NCBI GenBank assembly: GCA_001600875.1
Contig: BCLD01000004.1
Span: 281,536-345,535 of the forward strand
From: Solicoccozyma terricola
Lineage: Eukaryota; Basidiomycota; Tremellomycetes; Filobasidiales; Piskurozymaceae
Direction of reading: 5' to 3'
DNA: 64,000 nucleotides
Below the pieces are notes generated by a model that was not told the DNA's origin, searched no databases, and was given only the letters and a program-made list of their open reading frames with translations. The translations under genes were made by a program, and so were the position numbers. Below, piece after piece: positions 48,029 through 59,818 of the stretch. The first letter of the stretch is position 1, and each line of letters starts with the position of its first letter.

Positions 48029-50925
48029 CTAGCTCTCCTGATGATCCTTCTGGCGCTTCTTCAAACTGCTCTCCAAAGCCCTCTCTAGCTTGTTCGCAGC
48101 GTTGGTATACGTGTTCGACGTCTTCTCACCGTTGTACTGCTTGCAATTCGAAACGATAAGACGGACATCGTTGATAAAGTCACTGAGATCGTCGTACTGA
48201 TTGCCGTCGAGTTTGTATTCCATAGTTTGGAGATCTGGGGGAATGGTTCAGCATTAGTCGCGAATGGCAAACCTAGGGTGTGACTCACCCATTGGATGCG
48301 TGATCGTGGAGTAGTAATCATGCACAACAGCGCTGTCCACCGGTTTCCCAAAAGCCCACTCGGTACCAGAGTTTTGCAGATCCGTGAGGACTTGTTGCAT
48401 GATGACATGGGATGGGTTGCGTTTCGGTCGTCGAATACTGTGGAGACATACCAGACGGTCGGCAGAGGCTCGCAGTATAGACATCTAGGCCTACTCACAT
48501 ATCGTCGATTTCTGGATCCCATCCGCTTTCGACTGATATGCAGAAGGATCCGCAGCAGTTAGGTATAGTCAAACGAATCCTCTGAGCCTCGACGTACCCA
48601 GACCAGGAATCTGCTCTTTTGGCAATTTCATGTCTTCTCCTGGTTTACGATTTTTGAAAACCTCGAGACCAGGTCGTACGACGTGGGAATGTGATATAGT
48701 CTGAATCTTGGCGAGTACGGCCTGGAAGTGAAAGAGCGAGTTGTCAGTCGCCTGCAAGATGTTCCTCTTTAACCGTCGAAGACTCACCGCTTTCTGATCG
48801 TGAAGCATCTGGTGTACATCCAGATACCGCACCCGAGGGAGCATCTTACACTGCGTTCCGGGGAAGTGCGTCAGGTCTGGAAACAACATTGGCCGCGGAA
48901 CCTGCTCACCATCATCAAGTTTGCGCTATCGTAGTCTTTGATGTACCCGACCCAGCGATCTCGAGGAAAAGTGATTTCCTTGGTGAATCCCTGCTTCTTG
49001 AAGTAACCGATGGCAAAGTTGTCGGCGTATGTCAGGAAATGCTGGATAGTCGGATGTGCTTTGCGGACGTGGTCCTTGACCGCGTTCATCAGATACGATC
49101 CATACCCCTGATTGCGAATGGCCGTTGTCGGTAAACTTGCTATGATTGAAACACACTCCAGAGCTCACCTTGATCTGCTCGCTAGATTCCACTGCGCAGA
49201 AGACGATCTCTGCGAATCCTCGACTCTCGAAGGGTCTATAGCAAATACCTCCCACCACCCTTAGACCTCGCTTGACGATAGCCATGCTGTAATGTTTCTG
49301 ATCAAGGACGAGCCTCGTGATGTATTCTCTTGGCATTTTCGGAAGTTGACGTTGAAACAAGTTCTTTAGACCGATGAGGATGACAGAGCTTTGAGGTGAT
49401 GGTTCGGAGGAAGATACGACGGGAAGTCGAATGTAATCGTTAAGGAACTCCTTTTCTGCAGGTCTTGCCGGCAGCTTTTCCTGTAGCATAGACATGCGTA
49501 AGCATTTCCAAGCGCCTAGACGAACTTAGATACACTCACAAAGTGCATCTCATCCCAGTCCTCATTGTACTCGATCTCATCCATGTGCACATGTGGCAAA
49601 CCCGCCACCGAATCCATATCCGCATCCACGCTCACACCAGCTGCCAACTTGTCCACCAACTCCGCTTCAACTTGAGCTTCCTGTTGCGCTCTTAATCGAT
49701 TCTCATCTGGTGTTTCGTCTGCTTCACCAAGGTCCACTGTTTCGTTGGCTAAATCTTGACCGTCCTCACCCATTGCGTCATCTTCGTCAAGCGGCCGAAT
49801 GACGTTCCCGAGATCATCGACAACCATATTCTCTCCTTCCCGCTTCACTATCTGAATCGGTTCCCTCGCCAGGCCCTTCGAAGCCGTTTTGCCAGCTCCT
49901 GCACCTTTCCGAGAGCCTTTATTCGGTCTTTTCGATGAAACTCCTTTCCTGCTTGTTTTCCCTGATACTCCCGCCGGCATACGTCCACCTTGAGTAGTTT
50001 GCAGTAGTGGGCCCTCATCTTCTGATGAGACTTCGGAAACAGACGGTGATCCAGATCGAGTAACAGTGGTACGTACGCGCTTGGCCGGTCGTTCGGCGAG
50101 GGAGATGTCGGGTGAGGAGTCGCGGGAAGTGGGTCTTTGGAAGGTGTCCATTTGCCTGTGGGGAGACGACGTAGTCAGCTTGGTAGGACGACGTGTCAGG
50201 AATTTACGACAAACCTTTGCATAGACTCAATGTCGGGATCGGTGTAGGTGAAGTCGAGGAGCCGTCCCATATCCTGGAAGTAAGATTGTGTGGTCAACAC
50301 AAGCGATCCGCAAAGCGGTAAGCAAACCCACCTGTAACATCTCCTCCAGTCGTCCTGCCACTTTACACCGCCGTATCCGCTCGATATCTTCCAGATCAAT
50401 GGCCAAACCGTGCCCACCGGCGTCTACCATGTCAGCCTCGGACCAACCATGACCACATTCTCCACATGTCTGCCAGACAGCTGCCTCTTCGAGTTGAAAA
50501 TCTGAACCGATCGAAACCCTGGCTCCACTCGGCGGTTTGAGTCCCTGACATTCACAGTCCTCGACCGTACATGCTACCCATCGTGCCGCCTTGAATTCCT
50601 GAGTCCAGGTGGGGAGGGTAGTCACGTCCGCGACTGCAGGAGGGTAAACAAAGCCATCTGGACGGGATGACGGTCCAGCGAAAGATTCTTGACCATTTTC
50701 GTCAACTGGATTCGCTGTTGATTTCTCCCTATCTGAACTACTGCGACGTCTGGAAGTGGGACCTTTGCCCGTGCGCCCACTGCCAGGTGTTCTGCGCGCG
50801 GCGCTCACAGCCGTGGTGGGAGTCGCTGGTGGTGAAGAGATATCGGAGGATGCATCGCTATCTGGAGTAGATGGTGAAACGCCGCCACGAGCCGAGAGAT
50901 GGCTAGCGGATAGACGGGATGGCAT
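48029..50925 (-). CDS. GCN5: Histone acetyltransferase Gcn5 with PCAF-like N-terminal domain and bromodomain
   Basis: Catalytic subunit of SAGA/ADA, acetylating histone H3. Exons start at [15 protein letters not shown] (50925). After a Ser/Arg-rich leader comes a Cys/His-bearing region ([28 protein letters not shown]) followed by helices containing [17 protein letters not shown] and [10 protein letters not shown], which resembles the N-terminal domain of animal GCN5/PCAF. Splicing at 50220/50158 joins MQR to QMDTFQRP. Then there is an acidic linker, the GNAT domain with catalytic Glu in [10 protein letters not shown], acetyl-CoA loop [11 protein letters not shown] and [15 protein letters not shown], and a C-terminal bromodomain ([16 protein letters not shown]). 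Total is roughly 750-800 residues, well above yeast Gcn5 (439). Confidence 0.93.
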
Positions 50926-51464
50926 GGTGCTGACTTTCTTTAGGATTGGACCTTGACGGCAGTGAAGGTATGTGTGAGTTACGCAACCTGGAGAACGCCG
51001 AGCGGACTTTGATGTCCGCGAATTGGTTCGCCACCGTCTGCCGGTCATCGTATGGTCCTATGAAATACAGTATATCTAGACTACATTGCTCGCACTTGAT
51101 TGCGCTACTCCTATGCTGTGTCGTTGTAGCTACTATAACTCTTAATCCACGAGGTTATACGGGTTCGTGGTCCCTGCAGAGGGATGAAGCCGGCTCCATA
51201 TCCTGCAACTCCCAACGCGTGATCACTTGCTATGCGAAGTCCAGAACGTTGTAGATCAGATCTGCTGCGTGGTTGACGGTCACCGAATCCCTCCCTCGAT
51301 TCAAAGTCGGACAAATTTGGTGGCGTTGGAGAGCAAGCGACTGAAGGAGATCGTTGGAGTGACTTGATTAACACGGATGGTAATAACATATCCTGCCATG
51401 TGAGTTATAGAGTGACTCGAGGCCGCAGAACATCAGGCAAGAGCGAATTCTTCGAAGCTTGTTC
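50926..51464. other. Region upstream of GCN5, no gene recognised
   Basis: About 540 bp between the GCN5 start and the 3' end of the next minus-strand gene. Only short, unconvincing frames are present. It presumably holds the GCN5 promoter. Confidence 0.5.
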
Positions 51465-52420
51465 CTACTCTTTGACTTGTTCATCGTGCTTTGCAAATTC
51501 CCCAGTGAAAGGAAATTCAGAATCTTCCTTGGATGAGTGAGGTGGTGTTACCGGCATGTCAATATTTCTCTGTTCCGTTGACGTAGTTCCGTCGTTCATT
51601 TCAATCTCCCCGCTGCCAATTTCCGCAGAATCACTGTCCATACTCCCCCAACCCACACTCTGGCCCCTCCTACCATCAGCTAGCGACAACCTTTCCCAGT
51701 CAATCAAAGCGATCTCAGCTCTTCCACTCGTATGTCGTTTCAGTACACCAAGCGCTACGGGCGGCTGGCCAATCACAGGTCCAAGTGTAAGTGCTGCAAT
51801 TCTTGCATGACAATGCCGATACTATGATTGTTTTGAGAGACCGAGTCCTCATGGGGCGATAGTATACTTCGTGGATTGAGGATGTCGTTCGAACTTTCTA
51901 AGATTGAAGGGACGTTGCTTAGGCTTGCTATGACAGGAAGGAGCAAATATCTTCTCGGGTGACTGGACGAGTAGGACTTTCGTAAAGGCCCAGACCTGGG
52001 GAAGCAGTACGTCGAGACGCTCTGGAAGGTGTGCGACTGTGAGACTGAGATCGCGGTGAATCGATGGAGTGTTTGGGATTGGAAGATGCGGTTGGCATTT
52101 TCGTTACTGGTGGCGTGAAACCCGCAGAGAGGTAGAAAGACGAAGTTGCTCCAGATCTTTGTACGGGGTTTTCGGTCAGTAATGGGGTGGCATTCCAAGC
52201 TGGTGATTGTGGCGAGTTGGATTGAATTGAGCCCAGAACTGTGGGCAAGCCCCTGATCTGCGTAGGTGTCGGTGTAGGCGCTGGACTGAAAACCCGCTCC
52301 AAGTGAGAGCTGAGGAACCGCCAACAAGATTAGATCTCACGAACAAGTAAGGCCAGCCCAAAAGTTGCACTCTAATGACATACTCGTCAACCTCTGGGGT
52401 TGAATTACCATCTTTGCGTC
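51465..52420 (-). CDS. Unrecognised Ser/Pro-rich protein (exon structure uncertain)
   Basis: I do not recognise this gene. Coherent protein-like segments on the minus strand are: KRRKDGNSTPEVDEYVIRVQ (about 52360-52420), LPTVLGSIQSNSPQSPAWN with PLLTENPVQRSGATSSFYLS and SPTRPVTREDICSFL (about 51940-52250), and a final exon with LTLGPVIGQPPVALGVLKRH, GRAEIALIDWERLSLADG and a Ser/Glu-rich acidic end stopping at 51465. Middle segments need one or two introns between about 51780 and 51935 that I could not place with confidence, and the start codon is not established. The Ser-Arg-Thr-Pro content suggests a disordered, phosphorylated nuclear or cytoskeletal protein, but that is a guess. Confidence 0.45.
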
Positions 52421-52730
52421 GCTTACATCTCCTACCTCCTTCAGTTCCGACTGATACGATCCTAAGTTGAGGGGTTGAAAACTGACCGGAGATGCGTCGA
52501 CTTCGAAGGCGGTGATTTGATGCGTTTAAAGGTCACATTGGGCGGGAAAATGCCTGTTTTCACTCCACAAACCTATACCAACACCCTCTGCAGTCCCTGC
52601 CCTGTGGTGTCGAGAGAGTTGGTCTGGAAACCACGGTGGCGGGCGGCGTTGCAGATCGGGTCTCACTCGATAACTCTGCCATCATCTTCGGCGTTGTATG
52701 ACCGAGGAATTCATCAAAAACAAGATTGCA

Positions 52731-52736
52731 AAAAGT
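52731..52736 (-). terminator. RNA polymerase III oligo-T terminator of tRNA-Lys
   Basis: Immediately after the tRNA 3' end the minus strand reads ACTTTTT, a T5 run sufficient for Pol III termination. Confidence 0.8.
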
Positions 52737-52832
52737 AACCCGACGCGGGGCTCGAACCCGCAATCGTACGATAAGCTGCCTTTTGCAAGGTGAACTAAGA
52801 GTCGTACGCGATACCGATTTCGCCAGCCAGGC
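52737..52832 (-). tRNA. tRNA-Lys(CTT) with 23-nt intron
   Basis: On the minus strand the 73-nt mature cloverleaf folds fully: acceptor GCCTGGC with GTCGGGT (using G-U pairs), D arm with a GCG/CGC stem, anticodon stem TACGA/TCGTA, loop CTCTTAA with anticodon CTT (52797-52799), variable loop CGATT, and T arm GCGGG-TTCGAGC-CCCGC. The intron is at the canonical position 37/38, 52773-52795, and contains AAAAGG that can pair with the anticodon. The primary sequence closely follows yeast cytosolic tRNA-Lys(CUU). A T5 run (ACTTTTTG) just 3' is the expected Pol III terminator. Confidence 0.95.
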
Positions 52833-53090
52833 TTGTTATGATAAAAATGGAGGAGTATCGTTAATATTTAATGGCAAACAATATTGTTGGCCACGCTTCT
52901 CTCCAATTGTATCTTATCTGTTTATTTGTGCCTCATTTGATCCGCTTCCTGTCGTCACAGCATTGCATCGTGATTGCACTGAATTCTGCATCTACTTGCA
53001 CAATATTTCACCCTACTCCTCCATCTTCTGAATCTTCCCGGTGCTTGTGGTATGTACGACTGAAAGAACACAGAGGGTATCAGCATCACA

Positions 53091-54468
53091 CTAGTCCTGT
53101 ATTGCCGGAGGGCGAATAAATAATTCACTCGATCCGAAAATATCCAAGGAATCTATCCGCGTCGTCTCTTCGTCGCCTTGATTATCTTTAACCAAGATCT
53201 ATTTTGCAAGCCAGAAATTAGGCCGCGCACATCTGTGAAGCAGAAATCGACCGGTACTTACGTATAGACTGTTCACGCTTTGGAATTTCACAAACCTCAA
53301 TTCAATCCTCTCCCCTTTCACATCCTTCTCTGACAATACGATCTCTTGAGTGGGGGTGAGATTTGCTGCATCGTTGAAGTCCAACGTCGGTTGGTTGATG
53401 AAGAGTTGAATGGTCTTGGGTGCCTGCTCTGGTGAGATAGCGGAGAAGATTGAGATGGATTTGAGACGGACTGGTTGGTTGAACTTTTTGGTAATACAGC
53501 GCGTACTGGTCAGCGAAAATAGATGCAAAGGACATACCGACGCAGACGTACAGGAAGATGAATGAGAAGCTCGGCATCACTCTCACTCTCGAGGTAGCTG
53601 GTACCGCGAGAACCACGCTCTGCACCGACGATCGACTTGACCGGGTGATCGAGTGATTCGTTCAAGCAGGTGATGTGAGGAGTGAACAAGTGAGGGAGGA
53701 GGGATTCCTAGAGACATAGGCATAACGTTAGCGTTGGGGTGAACGAAGGTGTTGAGATATAGACAGCTCACAGGTCCACTTTCGACTGGAGCCTTGGAAG
53801 ATGACGTTGCTCCAGTGGAATTAGTAGCGGCACTCGGTTTGGGAACAGGTCCAGCATTATCCGCAACCATCTTGCTCAATCCAGGCGGATTGGCTCCTTT
53901 CATCTATCGTTTTTGGTGGTTTTCACATGAGCAAATAGATTCTTGAACCTCGCCATGGAATGCTGACTCACCTCAGCCACCTTTTGACCATTCTTTAGGC
54001 AGATGAAGGTGGGCATAGCAGAGACTTGGAAACGACGAGCGATCTCTGCCACTCTTTCGACATCGACTTTCTGTAGAGATGACATGTAAGCAGGTCAGTC
54101 TTCAAAAGACATGAACCATGGTGAGACCATCTCACGAGGAACATGACATGGGGGAACTGGTGTGGCGAACGGAGTGGGAGCATCAGCTTGTGTCGCTTGA
54201 CGATTCCAAGTTAAAAGTCAGCCATCAACGACTCACCTGCCCCGCGAGCTTCTCGTAAGTGGGTCGGATTGCATGACATGGTCCACACCAAGTAGCATGA
54301 AAATCGACCATACATGCTTGTCCTGGAGTGAGGCTACGAACGATACCATCGAACTCTGAAAGGAAGGCGTCATGGGTGGGATGTCAGTCGCGGAGGTGGA
54401 CGGCTGCTTTCATTCCTCGAATACGCACCGCTGGCAGAAGAGATTTCTTTGAGGTTGGCGCCTGGCAT
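53091..54468 (-). CDS. Thioredoxin-like protein with C-terminal PITH domain (TXNL1 family)
   Basis: Cytosolic, proteasome-associated thioredoxin of the TXNL1 type. It starts [17 protein letters not shown] (54468); the active site WCGPC is at residues 36-40, followed by [20 protein letters not shown] with the conserved cis-Pro. After a Ser/Ala-rich linker the PITH domain shows [44 protein letters not shown], then, across an intron, [20 protein letters not shown] and the end [11 protein letters not shown]. Introns number about seven. It is divergent from the VPS3-like gene, 266 bp between starts. Confidence 0.93.
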
Positions 54469-54734
54469 GATGGTGGTGCAGGACTGGGCAGCTGATGTGA
54501 GAGAATTGCTATCGAGTGTCGATGATGTTGGTGTTACTAATGGTCCCCAAGGACGACACTGTCATCACATCACGACTTGGACCATTGCGTGGCATGACGT
54601 GGCAATGTCCTGGGCGGCGCACTCTCATGTCCCTGCTCATGCTGTCCACCCCACCTTCTCCCTCCACCATCTACCATATCCACCACTTCATAGGTCGGAT
54701 CGCACCTTCCAGCATCTTGCGGAGCCAATCCAAG

Positions 54735-57700
54735 ATGGCGGTCCGACCAGACACACAGCAGTTCTATGTCCAGCCCATTCTGAACGACATCTTTAGCGGC
54801 AGGGACTTGCGAGACTTGGGATCACCGGATCGTGAGTAGCCCTGGATTGACGTCGAGGTGACGAGGAAGTGATCGATAACCCAGTGTGAAACTAGATGCT
54901 ACATCTCCACCCACTCATCCAGCAGTAATACCACCTCTTGCTCTCAATAGATTGTCTCAATTCGTTTCCTCCACAGCGGCAGCAGCAACTCAACGCAGAA
55001 CTAGTCGAATAGGGGCAACGAGTCCAACTCGAGCTCTGTCCATCGAGCAGCAAGGAGAGACATCACTCGCTTCTGCTACCGCACAATGTGTTGCGGGATA
55101 TGGTGAATGCTCGTGTCATTTTCCGGCCGCTGATACAGGAACTCATGTGTGCGTCGTCTTCCAGGCAACAATCTGTACGTCGGCACATCCGACGGCTATC
55201 TGCTGTGGTATGTGATCGAGCAAAGAGATGGAGTGAATGAGGTGAGTAAATTGGCCGCACTAGCTCCTGTACGTCAAGTTTGACGTCCACCTACAGGCAC
55301 TCTCATACAATCTACGAGCCCGACAACCTCTAACACCCCGTCGACCAGCCGATAAAATTCTCCTCCTCCCACCTATCGGCAAAATCCTCGTCCTCTCCGA
55401 AGGGACATTACAATTCTTCTTTCTTCCCAATCTAGACTCCGTACCAAGTAATGTAATTCAACCAATGCGTGGGGTGGTTACCGTAGCTTTGGATGACCAG
55501 GAAGTAGCACTGCAAGCTGTTGATACGTCCGGAGGCGCGTTAGAGATGAGCGTTTGCGTGGTAAAGAAGAGGACGGTGGCTCTGTATAGGCTGGGGACCA
55601 GGATGTCTTGGCTGCAGGTAAGCCCTGAATCATCGTATCTTGATGAACTTACCTCACTGACGTGCCGGCTCCATCTTGATAGGATATACCCGTTCCAGAA
55701 ACACCTCTCCAAGTAGTCCGAGCAGGTCCCACACTATGCCTCGCAGATTCCTCCAAATATTGCGTGATCGATCTCGCAGGTCCACATCTGATTGATATCT
55801 TACCCATCAGTCAAGCACTGCCACCTGATCGGGAGGACGAGAATGCATTTCAGCCAGAGGCGTGTATTGCTGTTTTGCCTGGTGAAGAGGAATTTCTGTT
55901 TTGCAGCTATCTGGGAGAAGGGGGTAGTATGGGTGTTTTTGTTGATAAGGGAGGAGATGCAGTGAGAGGGACCATTACTTGGCCGAGCCATCCTCAGAGT
56001 CTTGGTGAGCAAGAGTCTGGTACTCGACTCTTCTGCTCGAGCTGATTGGAAGTCTCCATACAGCCATTGAGGCAGGATCAGTCATTGCCCTTCTGCACGA
56101 TAGCACTATTATGATTCACTCTATCGCCTCTATCCAAGCGGAACGCCCGGACGACTATCCACCTCAAGTTATTCCATTTCCAAAAGATCTCGGTGCTCGG
56201 TGTCTGTCTTCCAATCCATATGGTATCTTGATACCGCATCATGAGCGGGACGAGAAGATGCGTATCGTTTCTATCCCATTGATGACACCAAGTCAGCGGC
56301 AAGCAAGAACGGCTATATCAGCATCGAGATTAGACGAGGCCTCAACGCCACCGACTGATTCCACCGCATCGGACCAATCACGCTCTCTCCTTACCCTAGC
56401 AATGCAACGAACGTCCTCACAATCTCGCTTGCCGCTAGGCCCGTTCACAACGACGATCGCAGAGACTCTTTTAGTGATGACCGATTCTATTGTAGCTATT
56501 GCAGCTCTCGCTTGGATAATCAAAGCGGAGCAATTGCTGGATGCTGGGAAGACGGAAGAGTGCGTTCGTCTCGTAGAAGAAGAGCGGCGGAAATCAAAGC
56601 GAGGAGAGATTGACGGGGACAGGGTCAGTCGAAAGTCGATGATGATCTTCCGTTTACGGTTCGTGAGACTGACTGCTAGCTTGCAACCGCAGGCAACACA
56701 TTCCGCCGATCTCCGCTACATCCACACGAGATTAGCACTCACTTACCTCAAAGAGACGCTGTTCGAAGACGCCATAGCGCTCTTCACCAGAGCGAAAACC
56801 GATCCGCGTGTAGTTTGTCGGATGTTCCCAGACTTCGTTGGTAACGCTATACAGCCTGAGGACGAACTGCAAATCTGGCAAGGGCTGGAAGAGGCGATTG
56901 AACATGTACCGGACCTGGAAACGATCAGTGAGTGGCGGACGCTGAGCCTCCACGAAACGAACTGACAGGACCATGCGATCAGTCACTGAGACTGCACGGA
57001 CCGGTGGCGGTGGGCGAAACCAGCTCATTGACACGTCTGACCCAGAGAATCCAGAAGAACTGGAGAAAATGGTCTCGGACAACTTCAAGATCATTTTCAA
57101 AGAATACCTTCGGAAAACTAGAATGTCACGGCGCAAGAGTCCGACGAAACGTCCTGTAGAAGTGAAGATTGACAAGGTGATTAGAAGACCATCTGACATT
57201 CGCGCGTTACAGCTAATGTCCACCACCTTCCGGTCAGGCCATCGACACCTGCCTTGTCAAGTTACTTGCACAGTCCGGAGAGATCGACGAGATGGCTGCG
57301 ATCCTCTCGAACGAGAACGATTGTCTCTTGGAGGAGCTCGAGCCATACTTGGCGGAGGCTAGACAGCCTTGGATTCTGTCACGCGTTCTCCTACAGTTGC
57401 GACGGATCGAGAAGGTCCTGCAGATACTGGTCGAGTAAGTGCTCACAATCTCTGTTGTCATATTAGTTATGCTTACGTCTTGTTGATCTTCAGTATCGTC
57501 GATGGGACAACCCCAGATCCTCGCGCTCAGGACCCAGTGGCTGAAGTCTTCTCCCTACTGTCAAAGCAGAAGGATCCGTCTATTCTGCGCAAATATGGAC
57601 TATGGCTGGTGAAAAGAGACCGAGACATGGGTCTTCAGGTGACTACAGGTTATACTTTCAGAGATGACAGGTATTCACATTGGTACTCTCCGACAGATCT

Positions 57701-59244
57701 TCACCTCTCAGGATATCAAAGCAGGGGTCCGCTTTGACGACCGTTCTTTGATAGCGGATCTCAAGCAGATTGATGCTGCTGCAGCAAATCGCTATCTTGA
57801 ACATGCCGTCGTCCAGCGAAGAAGTGTTGTGAGTGGCTACTGGAGAGTCTGTGTGTGAGGATCTGGTAGTTATCATCGCGACCTCCAGGACAAGCAACTA
57901 CACGATGCGCTTGCAAATTACCTCCTAGATCAATGCGAGCAGTTCCTAGCAGATGATGGTGTTCGATATCATTTTACGGAGATATGTAAGTGAAATCAGA
58001 GTCGGAGGTGCCTTTTGTCAATCATTCAACAAGCGCACCTGATCCAGATGAGGAATATATATCGAAGCGACCGTCGGTCACCTATTTCACATACTTTGCG
58101 GATTTAGCCCAGGAGTCCCCCTCAAAGACGGTCCGATTACAGACTATCCTCTTTCTGCAGGGGTCGGCCTTTTATGACATAAATGCTGTGGCTGATCGAT
58201 TGGAACGAATCGAGCTGCTCACCTACGAGACTGCCATCGTGTTGGGACGAGTACGTGGCGACAAGAGTGATGGTTCTTCTTTGAGTGGCTTACGTATATC
58301 CGTTCCGCGCTGTTCAGCTTGGCAAGCATTCCAGGGCACTCAAGTTGTTAGCTCTGACCTTGAAGGACGCTGTCTCGGCAGAAACATATTGCTCCCAAGG
58401 GGGTGAGGTCCTGCCACCAAAAATCGCCAGAGCTGTTGTAGCGCGCTTCCGTTATCTGGAACCATGGGCAGCACTGGGAGAAGTGGGTAGACGGCGCAGG
58501 GGAACGATTGGGGGTGAGGTCAGGCAAATGTTGGTGTTGGAGCTGCTCAAGACGTATATGGGTGATGGGTGAGTGGGAAATGTCCAATGGGCACTCTGGT
58601 TGATGGCTTATTCGCATGCATGGCGAGGACCCTAGGGAGGCAAGCTCCAAGCAGACTACTGCCCTCCTGAATGCTCAGGCGCTGCATTTGGATGTATCAC
58701 GGGTGGGTGTTTGTCCGAATAGCTCTATTGTAAGGTTCGACGGCGTCTGACCACCAGACTTCACCAGGTGATGGAGATGGTGCAACCCGATTGGCCCGTG
58801 AGCTCAGTGTCAGACTTTGTGGGGCGGTCCGTCAAGCGGCAGCTGCATGAGCGCACGACCTGGCAGAGTATGTGACACTTTGACACCTGCTACATCTTGA
58901 AGTTGACATCACTCTTGCTACCAGTACTGAAAGCGGTGTCAGCTGGCCAGAACATGCAGACGGCGGAGCAGTATGCAGCGACAATGGGAAAAAGGCAACC
59001 TGTCATTCGCTTTGCCCCTTCAGAACCTTCTTTCACTCCTCCCGATGAAGGATCAATACCGGATCAGGAGTACACATCGTTGATGGAGAAACCAATTCAA
59101 TTTGGTAGTGATTCGGAAAGGGAGAAGTCACCTGTCACCGAGGAACCGGTGGAAACATTCAACGTTGCGCAAAAAGGCTTCGATTCCGCTGCGGGTGATG
59201 GCATGGGAGCAGGCGCAGCAGCTGTAACACACACGACGACATGA
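54735..59244 (+). CDS. CNH-domain vacuolar sorting protein, VPS3/TGFBRAP1-like (CORVET)
   Basis: Probable CORVET tethering subunit acting with Rab5 at early endosomes. It starts MAVRPDTQQFYVQPILND. Exon 1 ends 54829 and joins 54896. A citron-homology (CNH) beta-propeller is readable: LYVGTSDGYLLWYVIEQ, KILLLPPIGKILVLSEGTLQ, CLADSSKYCVIDL, GTITWPSHPQSL. The alpha-solenoid follows: TRLALTYLKETLFEDAIALF, the Vps39-like segment AIDTCLVKLLAQSGEID, LEELEPYLAEARQPWILSRV, RYLEHAVVQRRS and LLTYETAIVLGRLGKHSRAL, then WPVSSVSDFVGRSVKRQL. VPS39 has the same domain order, so HOPS VPS39 is the alternative; the length and the GTITWPSHP block favour VPS3/TGFBRAP1. At least ten introns. The C-terminal tail is acidic, then Gly/Ala-rich. 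Confidence 0.8.
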
Positions 59245-59818
59245 TTACGATTTGGGTCGGACACGCTTGTGATCATCGAGCGGACTGGAATATGAGATAT
59301 GACGCCGCTTGTGCTGTGAATTGAGAACATCCCAATAGAATTGTGCTAGGCCAGTCAAGCCAGGTGCTTATGATAGTAACGTTAACCTCGATGAGTCTGT
59401 CAGTATGCTGCCCTTCGTCCTTTTGTGCTTCGATGATGACTTTGAGCTCCATATCGATCCTGTACAATGGTTAGAATGCCCCTTGCTTGCGTGACGACTA
59501 TCTGCAGTTTCGGAAGGTAGCAGTGATGATCAGTCAATAGCAACAAGGAAGGGGAAGAGAATATAGATCGATCGAAGTCCGCGGAAGAACCAGGGAGGTG
59601 AAGCTTGACAAGGATGAGTGCGATCTTGTAAAAGTTTATTCAAGACGGCGAAGAAATAGGGACGGGGCATTCTTAGGGTATTTGGCCTATATACACTCTT
59701 CAATCTGCAAGTCAGGCAGCATCCCGGTGGCAATCTGGTTCCAACGTTGCTCATGCGTCATGTTCGGATGATAGCGCTCACGATGCTGCATATATAACAG
59801 GTACAAACTGCGCGGTTC
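59245..59818. other. Convergent intergenic gap, no assigned gene
   Basis: This 574-bp gap is larger than the 68-138 bp between other convergent pairs here. It contains protein-like short frames on the minus strand, notably 59687-59791 (34 codons) and 59387-59467. None could be linked to a start or family. It may be an extended 3' UTR, a noncoding RNA or a small gene. Confidence 0.4.
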
